Of a stretch of 64,000 nucleotides of DNA, positions 36,948 through 46,427 are shown piece by piece. The notes beneath the pieces are model-generated. The model saw nothing but the letters and a program-made list of their open reading frames with translations. It was not told the DNA's origin and did not search any database. The stretch is taken from contig OZ252110.1 of NCBI GenBank assembly GCA_965248545.1, positions 434,001 through 498,000 of the forward strand, written 5' to 3'. This DNA is from Alteromonas_E sp965248545. GTDB taxonomy: Bacteria > Pseudomonadota > Gammaproteobacteria > Enterobacterales > Alteromonadaceae. Position 1 is the first letter of the stretch. The number at the start of each line of letters is the position of its first letter. The position numbers and the translations under genes were made by a program.

Positions 36948-37897
36948 GTACTATTGAAAAAGCACTACAGAAAAAGCGCGCAAAAGCAAAAGCGGAAAAT
37001 GCAGAAAATGCAGAAAATGCAGAAGATAATACTCAAAGTACGATTGAGAAAGCCTCTTCAGTAGCAGCAAAAAAACCAGAAGGTACCACAGAAGAAGCGA
37101 CTACGATTGTTGAACCAGAAATTGCGAAGAAAGAAAGCGTCCCTGCAGAAACTCAAATAGTTCAGGAAAACTTCATCGACTTGAACACTGAAGAGCTTGA
37201 GCAACGTGGCTTTGTTTCAGTTGAATCGACGCGACGTCTGATCAATGAAGAATACCGAGCGATTAAACGTAAGTTGTTGAAAAATGCGTTTGGCGCACTA
37301 TCAACAACGCTAAATAACAGCAACATAATAATGGTGAGTAGCGCTAGGCCAGGAGAAGGAAAAACGTTTACTGCGGTAAACCTCGCTCTGAGTATTGCAG
37401 CGGAAAAAGATAAAACTGTGCTACTTGTTGACGCCGATGTTTTGCGACCAAATGTATCCAAAACCCTTCGGGTTAAACCTCGCGATGGTCTAATGGAATA
37501 TCTTTTGGATGAAAAGCAAGATATCTCTGAGGTGATGTATAAGACAAATATCGAAAAGTTAAGGATAATACCGGCCGGAAAATCTCATCACTTATCCACT
37601 GAATTACTTGCCAGCCAAAAGATGCACGAAACAATAGATGAGATTGCGTCTAGATATCCGGACAGAGTAGTTATAATAGATACACCACCACTGATAGGCA
37701 TCAATGAAACCGCAATTTTGACAAGTTTTGCAGGGCAAGCCGTCGTCGTAACCGTCGAAGGAAAGTCGCGACTATCAGACATCTCAAAGGCAACAGCACA
37801 ACTGAATCCTGATATGGCCGTCGGTTTTGTTGTTAATCAAGCAATTATTTCATCTGATGACCAGCAAGGTTATTATGGTTACTACTACGCCAACTAA
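36944..37897 (+). CDS. XrtA-associated tyrosine autokinase (BY-kinase)
   Basis: Cytoplasmic bacterial tyrosine kinase partner of the chain-length protein. Walker A is SSARPGEGKT (Lys140), Walker A' LLVDADVLRP, Walker B VVIIDTPPL. The tail GYYGYYYAN provides the Tyr cluster for autophosphorylation. A 90-residue charged linker precedes the kinase domain and contains an AEN x3 / AED repeat encoded by 9-bp units; STIEKA also occurs twice (residues 2-7 and 32-37). The phosphatase at 6323 is the likely antagonist. Starts at GTG 36944 overlapping the previous stop. Confidence 0.93.
   Translation: MSTIEKALQKKRAKAKAENAENAENAEDNTQSTIEKASSVAAKKPEGTTEEATTIVEPEIAKKESVPAETQIVQENFIDLNTEELEQRGFVSVESTRRLINEEYRAIKRKLLKNAFGALSTTLNNSNIIMVSSARPGEGKTFTAVNLALSIAAEKDKTVLLVDADVLRPNVSKTLRVKPRDGLMEYLLDEKQDISEVMYKTNIEKLRIIPAGKSHHLSTELLASQKMHETIDEIASRYPDRVVIIDTPPLIGINETAILTSFAGQAVVVTVEGKSRLSDISKATAQLNPDMAVGFVVNQAIISSDDQQGYYGYYYAN
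36992..37027 (+). repeat. In-frame 9-bp tandem repeat in kinase linker
   Basis: Four 9-bp units encode AEN-AEN-AEN-AED in the kinase linker: the first begins GCGGAAAAT, the next two are identical GCAGAAAAT and the last is GCAGAAGAT. Copy change keeps the frame and would alter linker length only. Confidence 0.85.
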
Positions 37898-37911
37898 AAA
37901 GGACTAGTGGT

Positions 37912-39525
37912 TTGCGAAAAATACGATTATTTGTTCTGGGAACGCTGTTTGCCTCCTCGCAGGTCAATGCCGAATGGACTTTTATTCCAAGTATTGATTC
38001 GGGAGTAATCACTCAAGATGCGAAAATTGGTGACGAAAACAAGATCAAAATCGATACGATAAACATCGACCCGAGCCTCTCCGTCAACTACGAGTCTCGG
38101 CTTGTCAATGCTAAATGGCTGATGCGTCATCAGCACTTGATAAGAGAAACCAGCGACGATAATTTTAAAGACGATTTTAGTACCTATCAATACGAAGCGG
38201 ACATTGAACTAATTGAAAATTTGCTTTCTGTCGAAGCCTCCGGCGATTTGAGTCTCCGCAATTTAACACCCGGTGACTACCTTACATCGGATCGTTTTTT
38301 GAATCCCGAAGCGCTTACCAAAACCAGAGTTAATAATGTAGGTCTAAATCTAGACGCAGAGAGGTTAGATTGGGTCAATATTGAAAGTGAGATAAGCTAC
38401 AGTGACCTTGAAGCAGAAGAACAAAGTTTTGACGCTAACAATTTAAACGGTACAACCTATACTTGGTCCGCAGAGTTCTCTGAGGGTGACAACCTCGACA
38501 ATGTACTATACGTCCTGAATACTCTTTACTCCAAATCAGAAAATACGGGAAACAGAACCAATGGCGCTTCCAGAAGATCCGATCAGATCAGTAGAGAAAT
38601 TCAAGGTTTTCTAAACTACCAAATTTTTAACAATATCGGTGTAGTTGTTAGAGGTAGTAATGAAGGTTACAGGTTCGATGATGTTGCCTCAATTGCAAGC
38701 CGACGTGACTTTACCAGTTATGGTGCGGGTCTATCTTACCTTCAGAGCGCTAATAGATTTCTTACCCTTACATATAATAGAGGCGAGCGTGATGATGAAA
38801 AAGAGTATTACCTTGGGGGGGCGATCCGCTGGGCGTTCTCTGGACGCACAAGCCTTGAGGCCTCGTTAGGTAAGCGTTACTACGGCGACTCTGGAAGTTT
38901 CCAATTCAATTATGCGACCCGGAATCTCAGAGCATCAGTCAACTATTCTGAAAGAGTGACCAATTTTTCTCGTCTGACGGCAAATTCTGAGTCGCTAGGT
39001 GTGTTTGTATGTCCAAGCAACGATATCAATATTTCCTCTTGTTACCAACCAAACAGCCTTAATGTGCAGCTCGAGCCGGGCGAACAATTCACCGAATTTT
39101 CAGACTTTGTCGTCGAAGTGTCAGATGAACCGATTCTCATTAAGTCTTCTACTGCGATCTTAGGTTATGCGAAAACTCGCTTTTCAATGGCTTTAGAGTT
39201 TAGATACTCGAATCCTTTCTATGAGAGCACTGGTAGAGAGCAGCTCTCCTACACGACCGTATTGTCGGGAAATTACGAATTGGGCCCTAAAACAGATTTT
39301 AGAGCTCAACTAACCTACATTGAAGCGGCAGAAAGGCCTGGTACTAGTGGCCTTGGGGCTCGATATGATGACACAATATACCGCGCGCTTGGCGCTGTAA
39401 GTTATCGTGTTAATAGTAACTTATTGGCGGATTTCGAAATCAGATTCGTAGACAGAGATTCGGATATTATCGAGAGAAACGTGAAAGATCGTAGACTATC
39501 AGTGACCCTCAAATACACCTTCTAA
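37912..39525 (+). CDS. XrtA-system outer-membrane beta-barrel protein
   Basis: A 537-aa protein with signal peptide (LFVLGTLFASSQVNA) and alternating beta-strand pattern through the C-terminus, ending in VTLKYTF, the aromatic end of outer-membrane barrels. It corresponds to the PEP-CTERM-system-associated barrel usually found after the autokinase and is probably the outer-membrane exit or a partner of the export lipoprotein. It uses a TTG start at 37912 with strong AAGGA 7 bases upstream; no better ATG is near. 14 bp after the kinase. Confidence 0.88.
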   Translation: MRKIRLFVLGTLFASSQVNAEWTFIPSIDSGVITQDAKIGDENKIKIDTINIDPSLSVNYESRLVNAKWLMRHQHLIRETSDDNFKDDFSTYQYEADIELIENLLSVEASGDLSLRNLTPGDYLTSDRFLNPEALTKTRVNNVGLNLDAERLDWVNIESEISYSDLEAEEQSFDANNLNGTTYTWSAEFSEGDNLDNVLYVLNTLYSKSENTGNRTNGASRRSDQISREIQGFLNYQIFNNIGVVVRGSNEGYRFDDVASIASRRDFTSYGAGLSYLQSANRFLTLTYNRGERDDEKEYYLGGAIRWAFSGRTSLEASLGKRYYGDSGSFQFNYATRNLRASVNYSERVTNFSRLTANSESLGVFVCPSNDINISSCYQPNSLNVQLEPGEQFTEFSDFVVEVSDEPILIKSSTAILGYAKTRFSMALEFRYSNPFYESTGREQLSYTTVLSGNYELGPKTDFRAQLTYIEAAERPGTSGLGARYDDTIYRALGAVSYRVNSNLLADFEIRFVDRDSDIIERNVKDRRLSVTLKYTF

Positions 39526-39533
39526 ATACTAAA

Positions 39534-39558
39534 AAAGGATGAGCCTCACTCATCCTTT
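39534..39558. terminator. Bidirectional hairpin terminator
   Basis: AAAGGATGAG (39534-39543), a 5-nt loop, and CTCATCCTTT (39549-39558), with an A-run before and T-rich bases after. It lies 9 bp after the barrel gene stop and overlaps the 3' end of the convergent ATPase gene. Confidence 0.75.
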
Positions 39559-40598
39559 AATCTTACATAAGCCTTGTATTTCTTCTTCAACAACTTGTCG
39601 ATGTACTGAGTCAGCTTCACTTTGTGGCTAATCGCGCTATCTAGTGCGTCCACCAGCTCGTTTAGCATCGTTTTATAATATTCGACATCCCTTACTTCGC
39701 CATCGTGATCGGGCAGCTCTCCGCTAACCTGCTGTTTGATGGATTGCTTTTGCACATTTGAGTCAGGTGCCGCAGGCGGTTCTGGTGTGAACATTTCATC
39801 TTTGACTTCACTTATCACGTTGCCTACAGCTTCTTCGTCCAGTGTTTCCAGTTCTTCTAAGAATCCATACAGTAATATCCGGTCCATCAACGTATTTATC
39901 TTACGCGGTACTCCAGTTGTGAAATCATGAATACTCAAATACGCACCATCTGAAAACAATGTTTCTCCAGTCCATCCGGCGTTTTTAAGGCGATATTCGA
40001 TGTATGAGCGGCACTCCTCAGCAGAGAGCGGCGCCAGATGACATGAAGCTACGATTCGCTGTCTGAATTGTTCCATATTTGGGGCGCGCAATATCGGCTG
40101 TAATTCCTCTTGTCCGAGCAAAAAGCTTTGCAATAACGGTTTGCCTGCCTTTTGAAAGTTCGACAACATACGTAGCTCTTCGATGGTTTCAAGAGGCAAA
40201 TTTTGGGCCTCGTCGACCAAAAGCAGTGCCCTCTTACCCTGTTGACTTAGCCCCTCTAGGAATGATTCAAGCGCTTCGAGTAAATCGGTTTTAGTTTTGT
40301 TGGCAACATCAATTTCAAATTTGGAGGCGACCATTTTCACCAATTCGTCAGGATTAAGCTTCGGCGTCACAATTTGAGCCGCCACAATATCATCCTCAAT
40401 ATCCGCTAGCAGACTATTCGCTATGGTCGTTTTGCCAGTACCAATGCCTCCCGTTATCACAATAAAGCCTTCGGCTTGGGAAAGACCGTACTGTAAATAC
40501 GACATCGCGCGTTTGTGCCACTTACTGGCAAAAAAGAAAGCCGGATCAGGCGTTAGCTGGAAGGGTTTGGAATTCAATCCATAATGCGATTCATACAT
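39546..40598 (-). CDS. XrtA-associated ExeA-like AAA ATPase
   Basis: AAA ATPase of the ExeA/GspA type associated with exosortase A loci. It begins MYESHYGLNSKPFQLTPDP, with Walker A GGIGTGKTT near residue 50, Walker B ALLLVDEAQNL near 125, and sensor region LGQEELQPIL. The C-terminal 60 residues are charged and probably coiled. It may energise secretion or assembly. The gene lies convergent to the export operon and 67 bp downstream of hldE on the same strand. Confidence 0.91.
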   Translation of the reverse strand: MYESHYGLNSKPFQLTPDPAFFFASKWHKRAMSYLQYGLSQAEGFIVITGGIGTGKTTIANSLLADIEDDIVAAQIVTPKLNPDELVKMVASKFEIDVANKTKTDLLEALESFLEGLSQQGKRALLLVDEAQNLPLETIEELRMLSNFQKAGKPLLQSFLLGQEELQPILRAPNMEQFRQRIVASCHLAPLSAEECRSYIEYRLKNAGWTGETLFSDGAYLSIHDFTTGVPRKINTLMDRILLYGFLEELETLDEEAVGNVISEVKDEMFTPEPPAAPDSNVQKQSIKQQVSGELPDHDGEVRDVEYYKTMLNELVDALDSAISHKVKLTQYIDKLLKKKYKAYVRLKDE

Positions 40599-40664
40599 TG
40601 AATGACTGCCATGTGCGTTTGGTAATAGGGCTTGCGCTAGCTTACAAGTCTAGCGCGTTTGGAT

Positions 40665-42086
40665 CTAGTGTTGCTCTACAATTTGCTTAATTATCGCAGT
40701 CGTCGAAACACCATCTTTGAACAATAGCACTTTCACTTCACCGCCATTGGCCATTACTTCTTTGCCACCCGCAATGTCTTCGATTTTGTAATCGCCGCCT
40801 TTCACTAACACATTGGGTAAAACTTCACCGATTAGCCGTTGCGGGGTTTCCTCGCTGAAAGGCACTACCCAGTCTACGGCGCCTAAGCCTGCCAGAACCG
40901 CCATCCTTCTGTCAGTAGAATTAATTGGCCGCCCCTCTCCTTTTAACTGGCGAACCGACTCGTCAGTATTGACAGCCACGACCAATCGCTCGCCGAGCTT
41001 GGCTGCTTCATCTAAATAGGCGACATGACCCGCATGCAAAATATCAAAACAACCATTCGTCATAACAACGCGCTCACCGCGTTGCTTGGCGTCCTGGACG
41101 GCTTGTATAAGCTGTGACTCGGATAACACACCACCGTCGAGATGATGGTCGTCCCGCAATGCAATTGCCAGTTCAGTGGTTGATACTGTGGATGTGCCAA
41201 GTTTACCAACCACTATACTCGCAGCAACATTCGCCAGAGTGCAGGCTTGTGAAAAGTCACAGCCAGCAGCAAGGCTCACTGCCAAAGTCGAGACAACCGT
41301 ATCTCCTGCCCCCGTGACATCGTAGACTTCGCGTGCTTTTGCGGGTAAGTGGAGTGGATGTTCGCTACCGGTGAAAAGCGACATACCTTTTTCTGAGCGA
41401 GTCAGAAGAAGAGATTGAAGTGATAGCTGCTGTCGCAAAGCATGGGCTTTAGCTTGCAATGTATTTTCATCCTCTGCCTCACCACACACACCTTCAAACT
41501 CATCCATATTGGGCGTAATAACAGTGGCACCAGAGTACTTCGAAAAGTCGGCGCCTTTGGGATCAACAACAACTGGCTTACCCGCCTTTTTAGCTAGCTT
41601 TATCAGCGTTTGGGACTCTGACAAGGCGCCTTTCGCATAATCGGATAACACCACAACATCGCACTCAGAAAGCGCAGCTTCGAAGCTCGTTAACATATGG
41701 CCTTTGTCAACAGCGGCAAAGTTGCGTTCAAAATCCAAGCGCAATAACTGCTGGTTACGACTGATAACACGCAATTTTGTAATCGTGTCGAAGCCTTCGA
41801 TTTGACTGAAGGCACATCTCACATCAAAAGCACTCAATTTGTTACGCAAAATGTTGGCTGATTCGTCAATACCGGTGAGTCCGATTAACGTAACCTGGGC
41901 GCCCAAAGTGGCCGCATTAATCGCCACATTTGCCGCACCACCTGGACGATCTTCACTATCTCCCACCTTCACGACTGGCACAGGTGCCTCAGGTGAAATT
42001 CGGCCGGTCGAGCCTTTCCAATATCGGTCGAGCATTAAATCACCAACAATGAGTACGCGTGTTTTGCTAAAATCGGGTAAATGCAT
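40665..42086 (-). CDS. hldE: Bifunctional heptose-7-phosphate kinase / heptose-1-phosphate adenylyltransferase
   Basis: Makes ADP-heptose for LPS inner core. The N-terminal PfkB-type kinase domain has RPGGAANVAIN and the catalytic DVTGAGDTVVS near residue 255. The C-terminal cytidylyltransferase-like domain has TNGCFDILHAGHVAYL near 345. The 473-aa length is standard. It is the first clearly housekeeping gene right of the EPS locus and marks that boundary. It may be co-transcribed with the downstream ATPase gene. Confidence 0.97.
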   Translation of the reverse strand: MHLPDFSKTRVLIVGDLMLDRYWKGSTGRISPEAPVPVVKVGDSEDRPGGAANVAINAATLGAQVTLIGLTGIDESANILRNKLSAFDVRCAFSQIEGFDTITKLRVISRNQQLLRLDFERNFAAVDKGHMLTSFEAALSECDVVVLSDYAKGALSESQTLIKLAKKAGKPVVVDPKGADFSKYSGATVITPNMDEFEGVCGEAEDENTLQAKAHALRQQLSLQSLLLTRSEKGMSLFTGSEHPLHLPAKAREVYDVTGAGDTVVSTLAVSLAAGCDFSQACTLANVAASIVVGKLGTSTVSTTELAIALRDDHHLDGGVLSESQLIQAVQDAKQRGERVVMTNGCFDILHAGHVAYLDEAAKLGERLVVAVNTDESVRQLKGEGRPINSTDRRMAVLAGLGAVDWVVPFSEETPQRLIGEVLPNVLVKGGDYKIEDIAGGKEVMANGGEVKVLLFKDGVSTTAIIKQIVEQH

Positions 42087-42232
42087 ATGAGGGAGCTTCA
42101 GTCTTTATTGTTGTTTCACGTTAATGGCATCATTCTACACAAAAGCGAAATAAAGCTCTAAAAAGTCACGCAGAATAGGCAGTCGTCATCATTAACATTC
42201 AAACAACGAACAAGTGCTCAAACGATTGGTAT

Positions 42233-42553
42233 TTGTACATCGTCGAAAACAGGCTAGGCCATTTGTATACCGGTATTACAACTGATCCCGAACGCCGCTT
42301 TGATGAGCATTGTCACGATCCCAAGAAGGGTGCCAAAGCCTTGCGTGGCAAAGGGCCTCTTGTGCTGAAGTATAGCCAATCAGTGGGCGACAAACGCGTC
42401 GCTCATCAACTGGAATATTGGCTCAAGCGGCAAAGCAAAAAGCACAAACTCGCGCTCATTTCCGGCAGTCTCAACATTGAAACGGTCAAACAGCGCCTAG
42501 GTATAGGTGAATACGCCGATCACAATAAAGGCGATACCAACGCTAAGCACTAA
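42233..42553 (+). CDS. GIY-YIG domain protein (YhbQ-like), start uncertain
   Basis: Small GIY-YIG nuclease-fold protein similar to YhbQ: YIVENRLGHLYTGITTDPERRF, ALRGKGPL, and an EYWLKRQSKKHK segment. In-frame codons just upstream of TTG 42233 read NDWYL, which belongs to the conserved WYLYIV strand, so translation probably starts earlier. However, back to the stop at 42176-42178 there is no ATG, GTG or TTG, only ATC 42188 and ATT 42191, with AGG upstream. A rare ATT/ATC start or N-terminal loss is possible. Its last 57 bp overlap the convergent DUF350 gene. Confidence 0.78.
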   Translation: MYIVENRLGHLYTGITTDPERRFDEHCHDPKKGAKALRGKGPLVLKYSQSVGDKRVAHQLEYWLKRQSKKHKLALISGSLNIETVKQRLGIGEYADHNKGDTNAKH

Positions 42554-43405
42554 CTGGATGCTCGCAACACCAACGTTGTGTTGCTGGTCGACTTCCTGTT
42601 TCCAATCGAGCCCACTCAATACCATGCGCTTTGCCACGGTTACCATCATCAACAACGACATCGATAAGGCAAAACCGACAATCAACCAACCGGTGACATT
42701 GCTCACATAGGTTTGCGGATCATAGGTTAATAACACCGATGCGGCAGAGACGATAATCGCTGTGCCAATAAGGTTTCCTGAATGTTCGATAGCGAGTGCA
42801 ATGTGGCCCTTACACAGGATTTTTTGAAAAGAGTCATTTTGATTATTGGTGGCAAAGCGTAGCTCATACAGTCGCGTCATTAACAACAACACGAGTAAGA
42901 CCACAATAAAGCCGGTAGTGATTGCCACAATCGCATTCACATCGGTGCCCTCAACCCACAGCAGCATGCTGCGTAACATTATGGCGCTCGCGATTGCGCT
43001 GGCAGCATCAACTAGCGCTACGCTGACATTTTTGTCCGCAATCATTTGCTCTTTATCAAGCTTGTTCAGCACAATCTTGTCATGTGCGATGCGACCAAGC
43101 TTTACCAACGCAATACTGATCACACCAAACAACAACATGCCGATTGCCGCGCCTTGATACCCTTCACCAATGTGACGCCCAACGACCGAACCGAGCACAA
43201 TACACAATGAAAGCATACGGCCGGCAACGCTGATGCCAAACGCAAAATTATCGCGCTCACCCAACTCATTACTGACGCTTATCTTAGTAACCCGCCCCGA
43301 CATCCAGCGAACGACGAACAGTAAAATCAAGGCGATGCCGACATCAATTGCCAAATAGCCCCAAATCTCTGCAGACAAAGGATTGAGTTTAACCAGGGTT
43401 TCCAT
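42497..43405 (-). CDS. DUF350 family inner-membrane protein
   Basis: A 302-aa membrane protein with about eight hydrophobic segments arranged as two DUF350-like halves; the first has ERDNFAFGISVAGRML and the second KGHIALAIEHSGNLIG. Function of the family is unknown. ATG 43405 has a perfect AAGGA ribosome site and is chosen over the longer frame to 43534, which would overlap glnE. Convergent overlap of 57 bp with the GIY-YIG gene and divergent from glnE with about 100 bp between starts. Confidence 0.8.
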   Translation of the reverse strand: METLVKLNPLSAEIWGYLAIDVGIALILLFVVRWMSGRVTKISVSNELGERDNFAFGISVAGRMLSLCIVLGSVVGRHIGEGYQGAAIGMLLFGVISIALVKLGRIAHDKIVLNKLDKEQMIADKNVSVALVDAASAIASAIMLRSMLLWVEGTDVNAIVAITTGFIVVLLVLLLMTRLYELRFATNNQNDSFQKILCKGHIALAIEHSGNLIGTAIIVSAASVLLTYDPQTYVSNVTGWLIVGFALSMSLLMMVTVAKRMVLSGLDWKQEVDQQHNVGVASIQLVLSVGIAFIVIGVFTYT

Positions 43406-43508
43406 AGCTTTCCTTAGAGTCAATAATCTGATTGGCGTATTGTGAGTAACGGTGAAGGTATGACACACTGTGTACAGCGATTGTCTAACCACACTCACAC
43501 TATTGATT

Positions 43509-46406
43509 ATGCTTGCTCCACTGTCAAATAACACGCTTTTGCACGCGCAACAAACCGAACACAGACAAAGGCTTAGCCAATTAGATGCCGTTGCAGCCTT
43601 AGATGCACAGCAAATCGAAGAACTATCGCAGTTATGCGCGTTGAGTGACTATGTCGCACGAATTACAGAGCAATATCCCGCTGCTATCGGTGCACTCAAC
43701 GAATACGCGAAAACACTCTTAGGCGCCGACTCTGAGCAAGCATTGCAACGAGCTATCAGCGTGTCAATCAGGGCTAAAATGGACACTTGTAGCGATGAAG
43801 CAGCCGTGATGTCAGCATTGCGCAAAATTCGTCATGAATGGTTGTCAGCAATAACGTGTTGCGATTTGATTCATCAACAACCCATCCAGGATTCACTCAC
43901 CCAAGTTTCCGTTCTCGCCGAGGAACTCATTAGCGCAGCGTACCACTGGCAGTATCAACAGCTAGAAGCGCGTTATGGTGCACCGATGGGACCGCATGGT
44001 AAACAACCACTGTGTATTTTAGCCATGGGGAAATTAGGTGGGCGCGAGCTTAATTTCTCTTCAGACATCGATTTAATCTTTGCTTATCCCGAAAAAGGTG
44101 AAACCCAGGGAGGTCGCAAGTCGATCGAAAACCAACAGTTTTTCACTAAATTGGGCCAAAAGCTTATTCAATTACTCGATAACGCGACAGCTGACGGTTT
44201 TGTCTACCGTGTGGATATGCGCTTGCGTCCATTTGGTGATAGCGGACCGCTAGTCGCAAACTTTTCGGCACTCGAGGACTATTATCAGGAACAAGGGCGG
44301 GATTGGGAACGCTACGCGATGTTAAAGGCGCGAGTGATCAATACAGATGACACCTATGCGCAAGAGCTACAGGCTTTATTGCGCCCATTTGTATATCGCC
44401 GATATGTGGATTTCACTGCACTCGATAGCTTGCGCAATATGAAGCAGTTAATTGAAAAAGAAGTGCGCCGCAAACAGTTGAAGGACAATATAAAGTTAGG
44501 TGCCGGCGGGATACGCGAAGTCGAATTTTTTGTGCAAAGCATGCAAATTATACATGCAGGCCGGCATCAGCAACTCCAAACACCGTCGCTCCGAATTGCA
44601 CTCCGTGAATTGGTCAACTGTGAATTGCTTGATGCCGACGAAGCTCAGGCGATGCTCACCAATTATGATGCACTGCGCAAAGCCGAGCACTGTATTCAAC
44701 AATTCAACGATCAACAGACGCAACAGTTACCCAGCAACGACCTCGACCAAGCGCGGCTAACCTACTTACTGGGCTTCCGAGATTGGCCGCAATGTCATGC
44801 CGCGATTGAACGGAATCAGAATCAAATCCATCATTACTTTTCACTACTCATTGAGACGCCTGAAGAAGCGGAGGACCGCTCTGAACCTTTAGTTGCACTC
44901 ACTGAAGATCTGTGGGCCCTCGAACTGCTTGAAAGTGATTGGCAATCTCTACTGACTCCCTATTGTGATGCAGATGACATTACGACCCTGTGGCATGACA
45001 CAACTGCCGTTAAACAGCGTTTATTGAAAATTCCAATGGGTCAACGTGGGGCAAATAGTCTCAATCGTTTAATGCCGTGGTTTTTGCACGACGTCATGCG
45101 GCATGCGAAGCACCCCAATCTCGCAAGTCTAGCGCCTGTCATAATCAGTATTGCCGGCAGGACAGCATATCTTGATTTGCTGTTGGAGAATCAACAAGCG
45201 CGTTATCAACTGATCAACTTAACCACACAGAGTGAATGGATAAGTGAACAAATAGCGCGCTTTCCTCTGCTGCTAGACGAGCTGCTTGATCCGGCTTACC
45301 TCGCGAATCAAACAACCGACATTCAAGTGGTTAAACAACAAATGCAATCACAATTGCAGCAGTCGTTGTTGCGCGTGGACCCAGATGATTTAGAAGCAAT
45401 GATGAATACATGGCGGCAATTCAAGCTCAGCCAACAGCTGATTGTCGCCGCTGCAGATGTGTGTCAGACCATACCAACCAATGCGGTCAGCGATCACCTC
45501 ACGGTGCTGGCAGAAACGCTCTTGGATAGCGTTATCCGCTCTGCCTGGCGTGACATGTCAAAGCGTTACGGTGAGCCAGAAGGCTGCGATATTGAGAATA
45601 GTGGATTGGTGGTCATTGGTTACGGAAAACTCGGAGGATTGGAGCTTGGATATGGGTCAGATTTAGATGTGGTATTTCTGCACAACGCAGAGCGCCAACA
45701 GCAAACCAATGGCAAGAAACCCGTCAGTGCAGCCCAGTTTTACGTCAAATTAGTCCAACGGGTTATGCACTTGATGTCGACCAACACCCAAATTGGCAAC
45801 GTATATGAAATTGACCTGCGGCTTCGACCAAATGGCAATTCAGGCATGTTATGCAGTCATATCGAGGGCTATTTGGAATACCTGCGGGACCAGGCATGGA
45901 CATGGGAACATCAAGCCTTGGTTCGCACTCGCCCCGTATGGGGAAGTGCGACACTGCAAAGCAGAGTTTCTGCAATCAAGCGATTAGTGCTTACCTCTCC
46001 GAAGCATGATCCCCAATTGCGAACCGACGTGAGTGAAATGCGTGAAAAAATGCGCACTCATTTACTGAAAGACACAGACACTCACGTCGATCTAAAACAA
46101 ACCAACGGCGGCATTACTGATATCGAGTTTATGACCCAATATTGGGTGCTTAAATATGCCTGTGAGTGCCCTGAGCTCACAAAGTGGCCTGACAATTTAC
46201 GCATCCTTGATGCACTAGCTGCGCATCAATTTATCAGTATTGAAAATGCGGAAACATTGAAGCAATCGTACTTAGACATGCGCCAGTTATTGCATACCTC
46301 GAGCTTACACAGCCGTAAACTGGTCAAAAATGACGAGCGAGTGCAGCGAATCCGGACAACCGTATCCGAGCTCTACAATGCCGTATTAAAGACGGACGAG
46401 GAATAA
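43509..46406 (+). CDS. glnE: Bifunctional glutamine synthetase adenylyltransferase / adenylyl-removing enzyme
   Basis: Controls glutamine synthetase by reversible AMP attachment. Two nucleotidyltransferase domains are present: the N-terminal remover (MGKLGGRELNFSSDIDLIF) and the C-terminal transferase (GYGKLGGLELGYGSDLDVVF), each followed by an RLRP helix (RVDMRLRPFG, IDLRLRPNG). From ATG 43509 it is 965 aa, near the family length. GTG 43470 would add 13 residues, and neither start has a good ribosome site. Confidence 0.96.
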   Translation: MLAPLSNNTLLHAQQTEHRQRLSQLDAVAALDAQQIEELSQLCALSDYVARITEQYPAAIGALNEYAKTLLGADSEQALQRAISVSIRAKMDTCSDEAAVMSALRKIRHEWLSAITCCDLIHQQPIQDSLTQVSVLAEELISAAYHWQYQQLEARYGAPMGPHGKQPLCILAMGKLGGRELNFSSDIDLIFAYPEKGETQGGRKSIENQQFFTKLGQKLIQLLDNATADGFVYRVDMRLRPFGDSGPLVANFSALEDYYQEQGRDWERYAMLKARVINTDDTYAQELQALLRPFVYRRYVDFTALDSLRNMKQLIEKEVRRKQLKDNIKLGAGGIREVEFFVQSMQIIHAGRHQQLQTPSLRIALRELVNCELLDADEAQAMLTNYDALRKAEHCIQQFNDQQTQQLPSNDLDQARLTYLLGFRDWPQCHAAIERNQNQIHHYFSLLIETPEEAEDRSEPLVALTEDLWALELLESDWQSLLTPYCDADDITTLWHDTTAVKQRLLKIPMGQRGANSLNRLMPWFLHDVMRHAKHPNLASLAPVIISIAGRTAYLDLLLENQQARYQLINLTTQSEWISEQIARFPLLLDELLDPAYLANQTTDIQVVKQQMQSQLQQSLLRVDPDDLEAMMNTWRQFKLSQQLIVAAADVCQTIPTNAVSDHLTVLAETLLDSVIRSAWRDMSKRYGEPEGCDIENSGLVVIGYGKLGGLELGYGSDLDVVFLHNAERQQQTNGKKPVSAAQFYVKLVQRVMHLMSTNTQIGNVYEIDLRLRPNGNSGMLCSHIEGYLEYLRDQAWTWEHQALVRTRPVWGSATLQSRVSAIKRLVLTSPKHDPQLRTDVSEMREKMRTHLLKDTDTHVDLKQTNGGITDIEFMTQYWVLKYACECPELTKWPDNLRILDALAAHQFISIENAETLKQSYLDMRQLLHTSSLHSRKLVKNDERVQRIRTTVSELYNAVLKTDEE

Positions 46407-46427
46407 AATCGGAATCGGTTGTAATGA

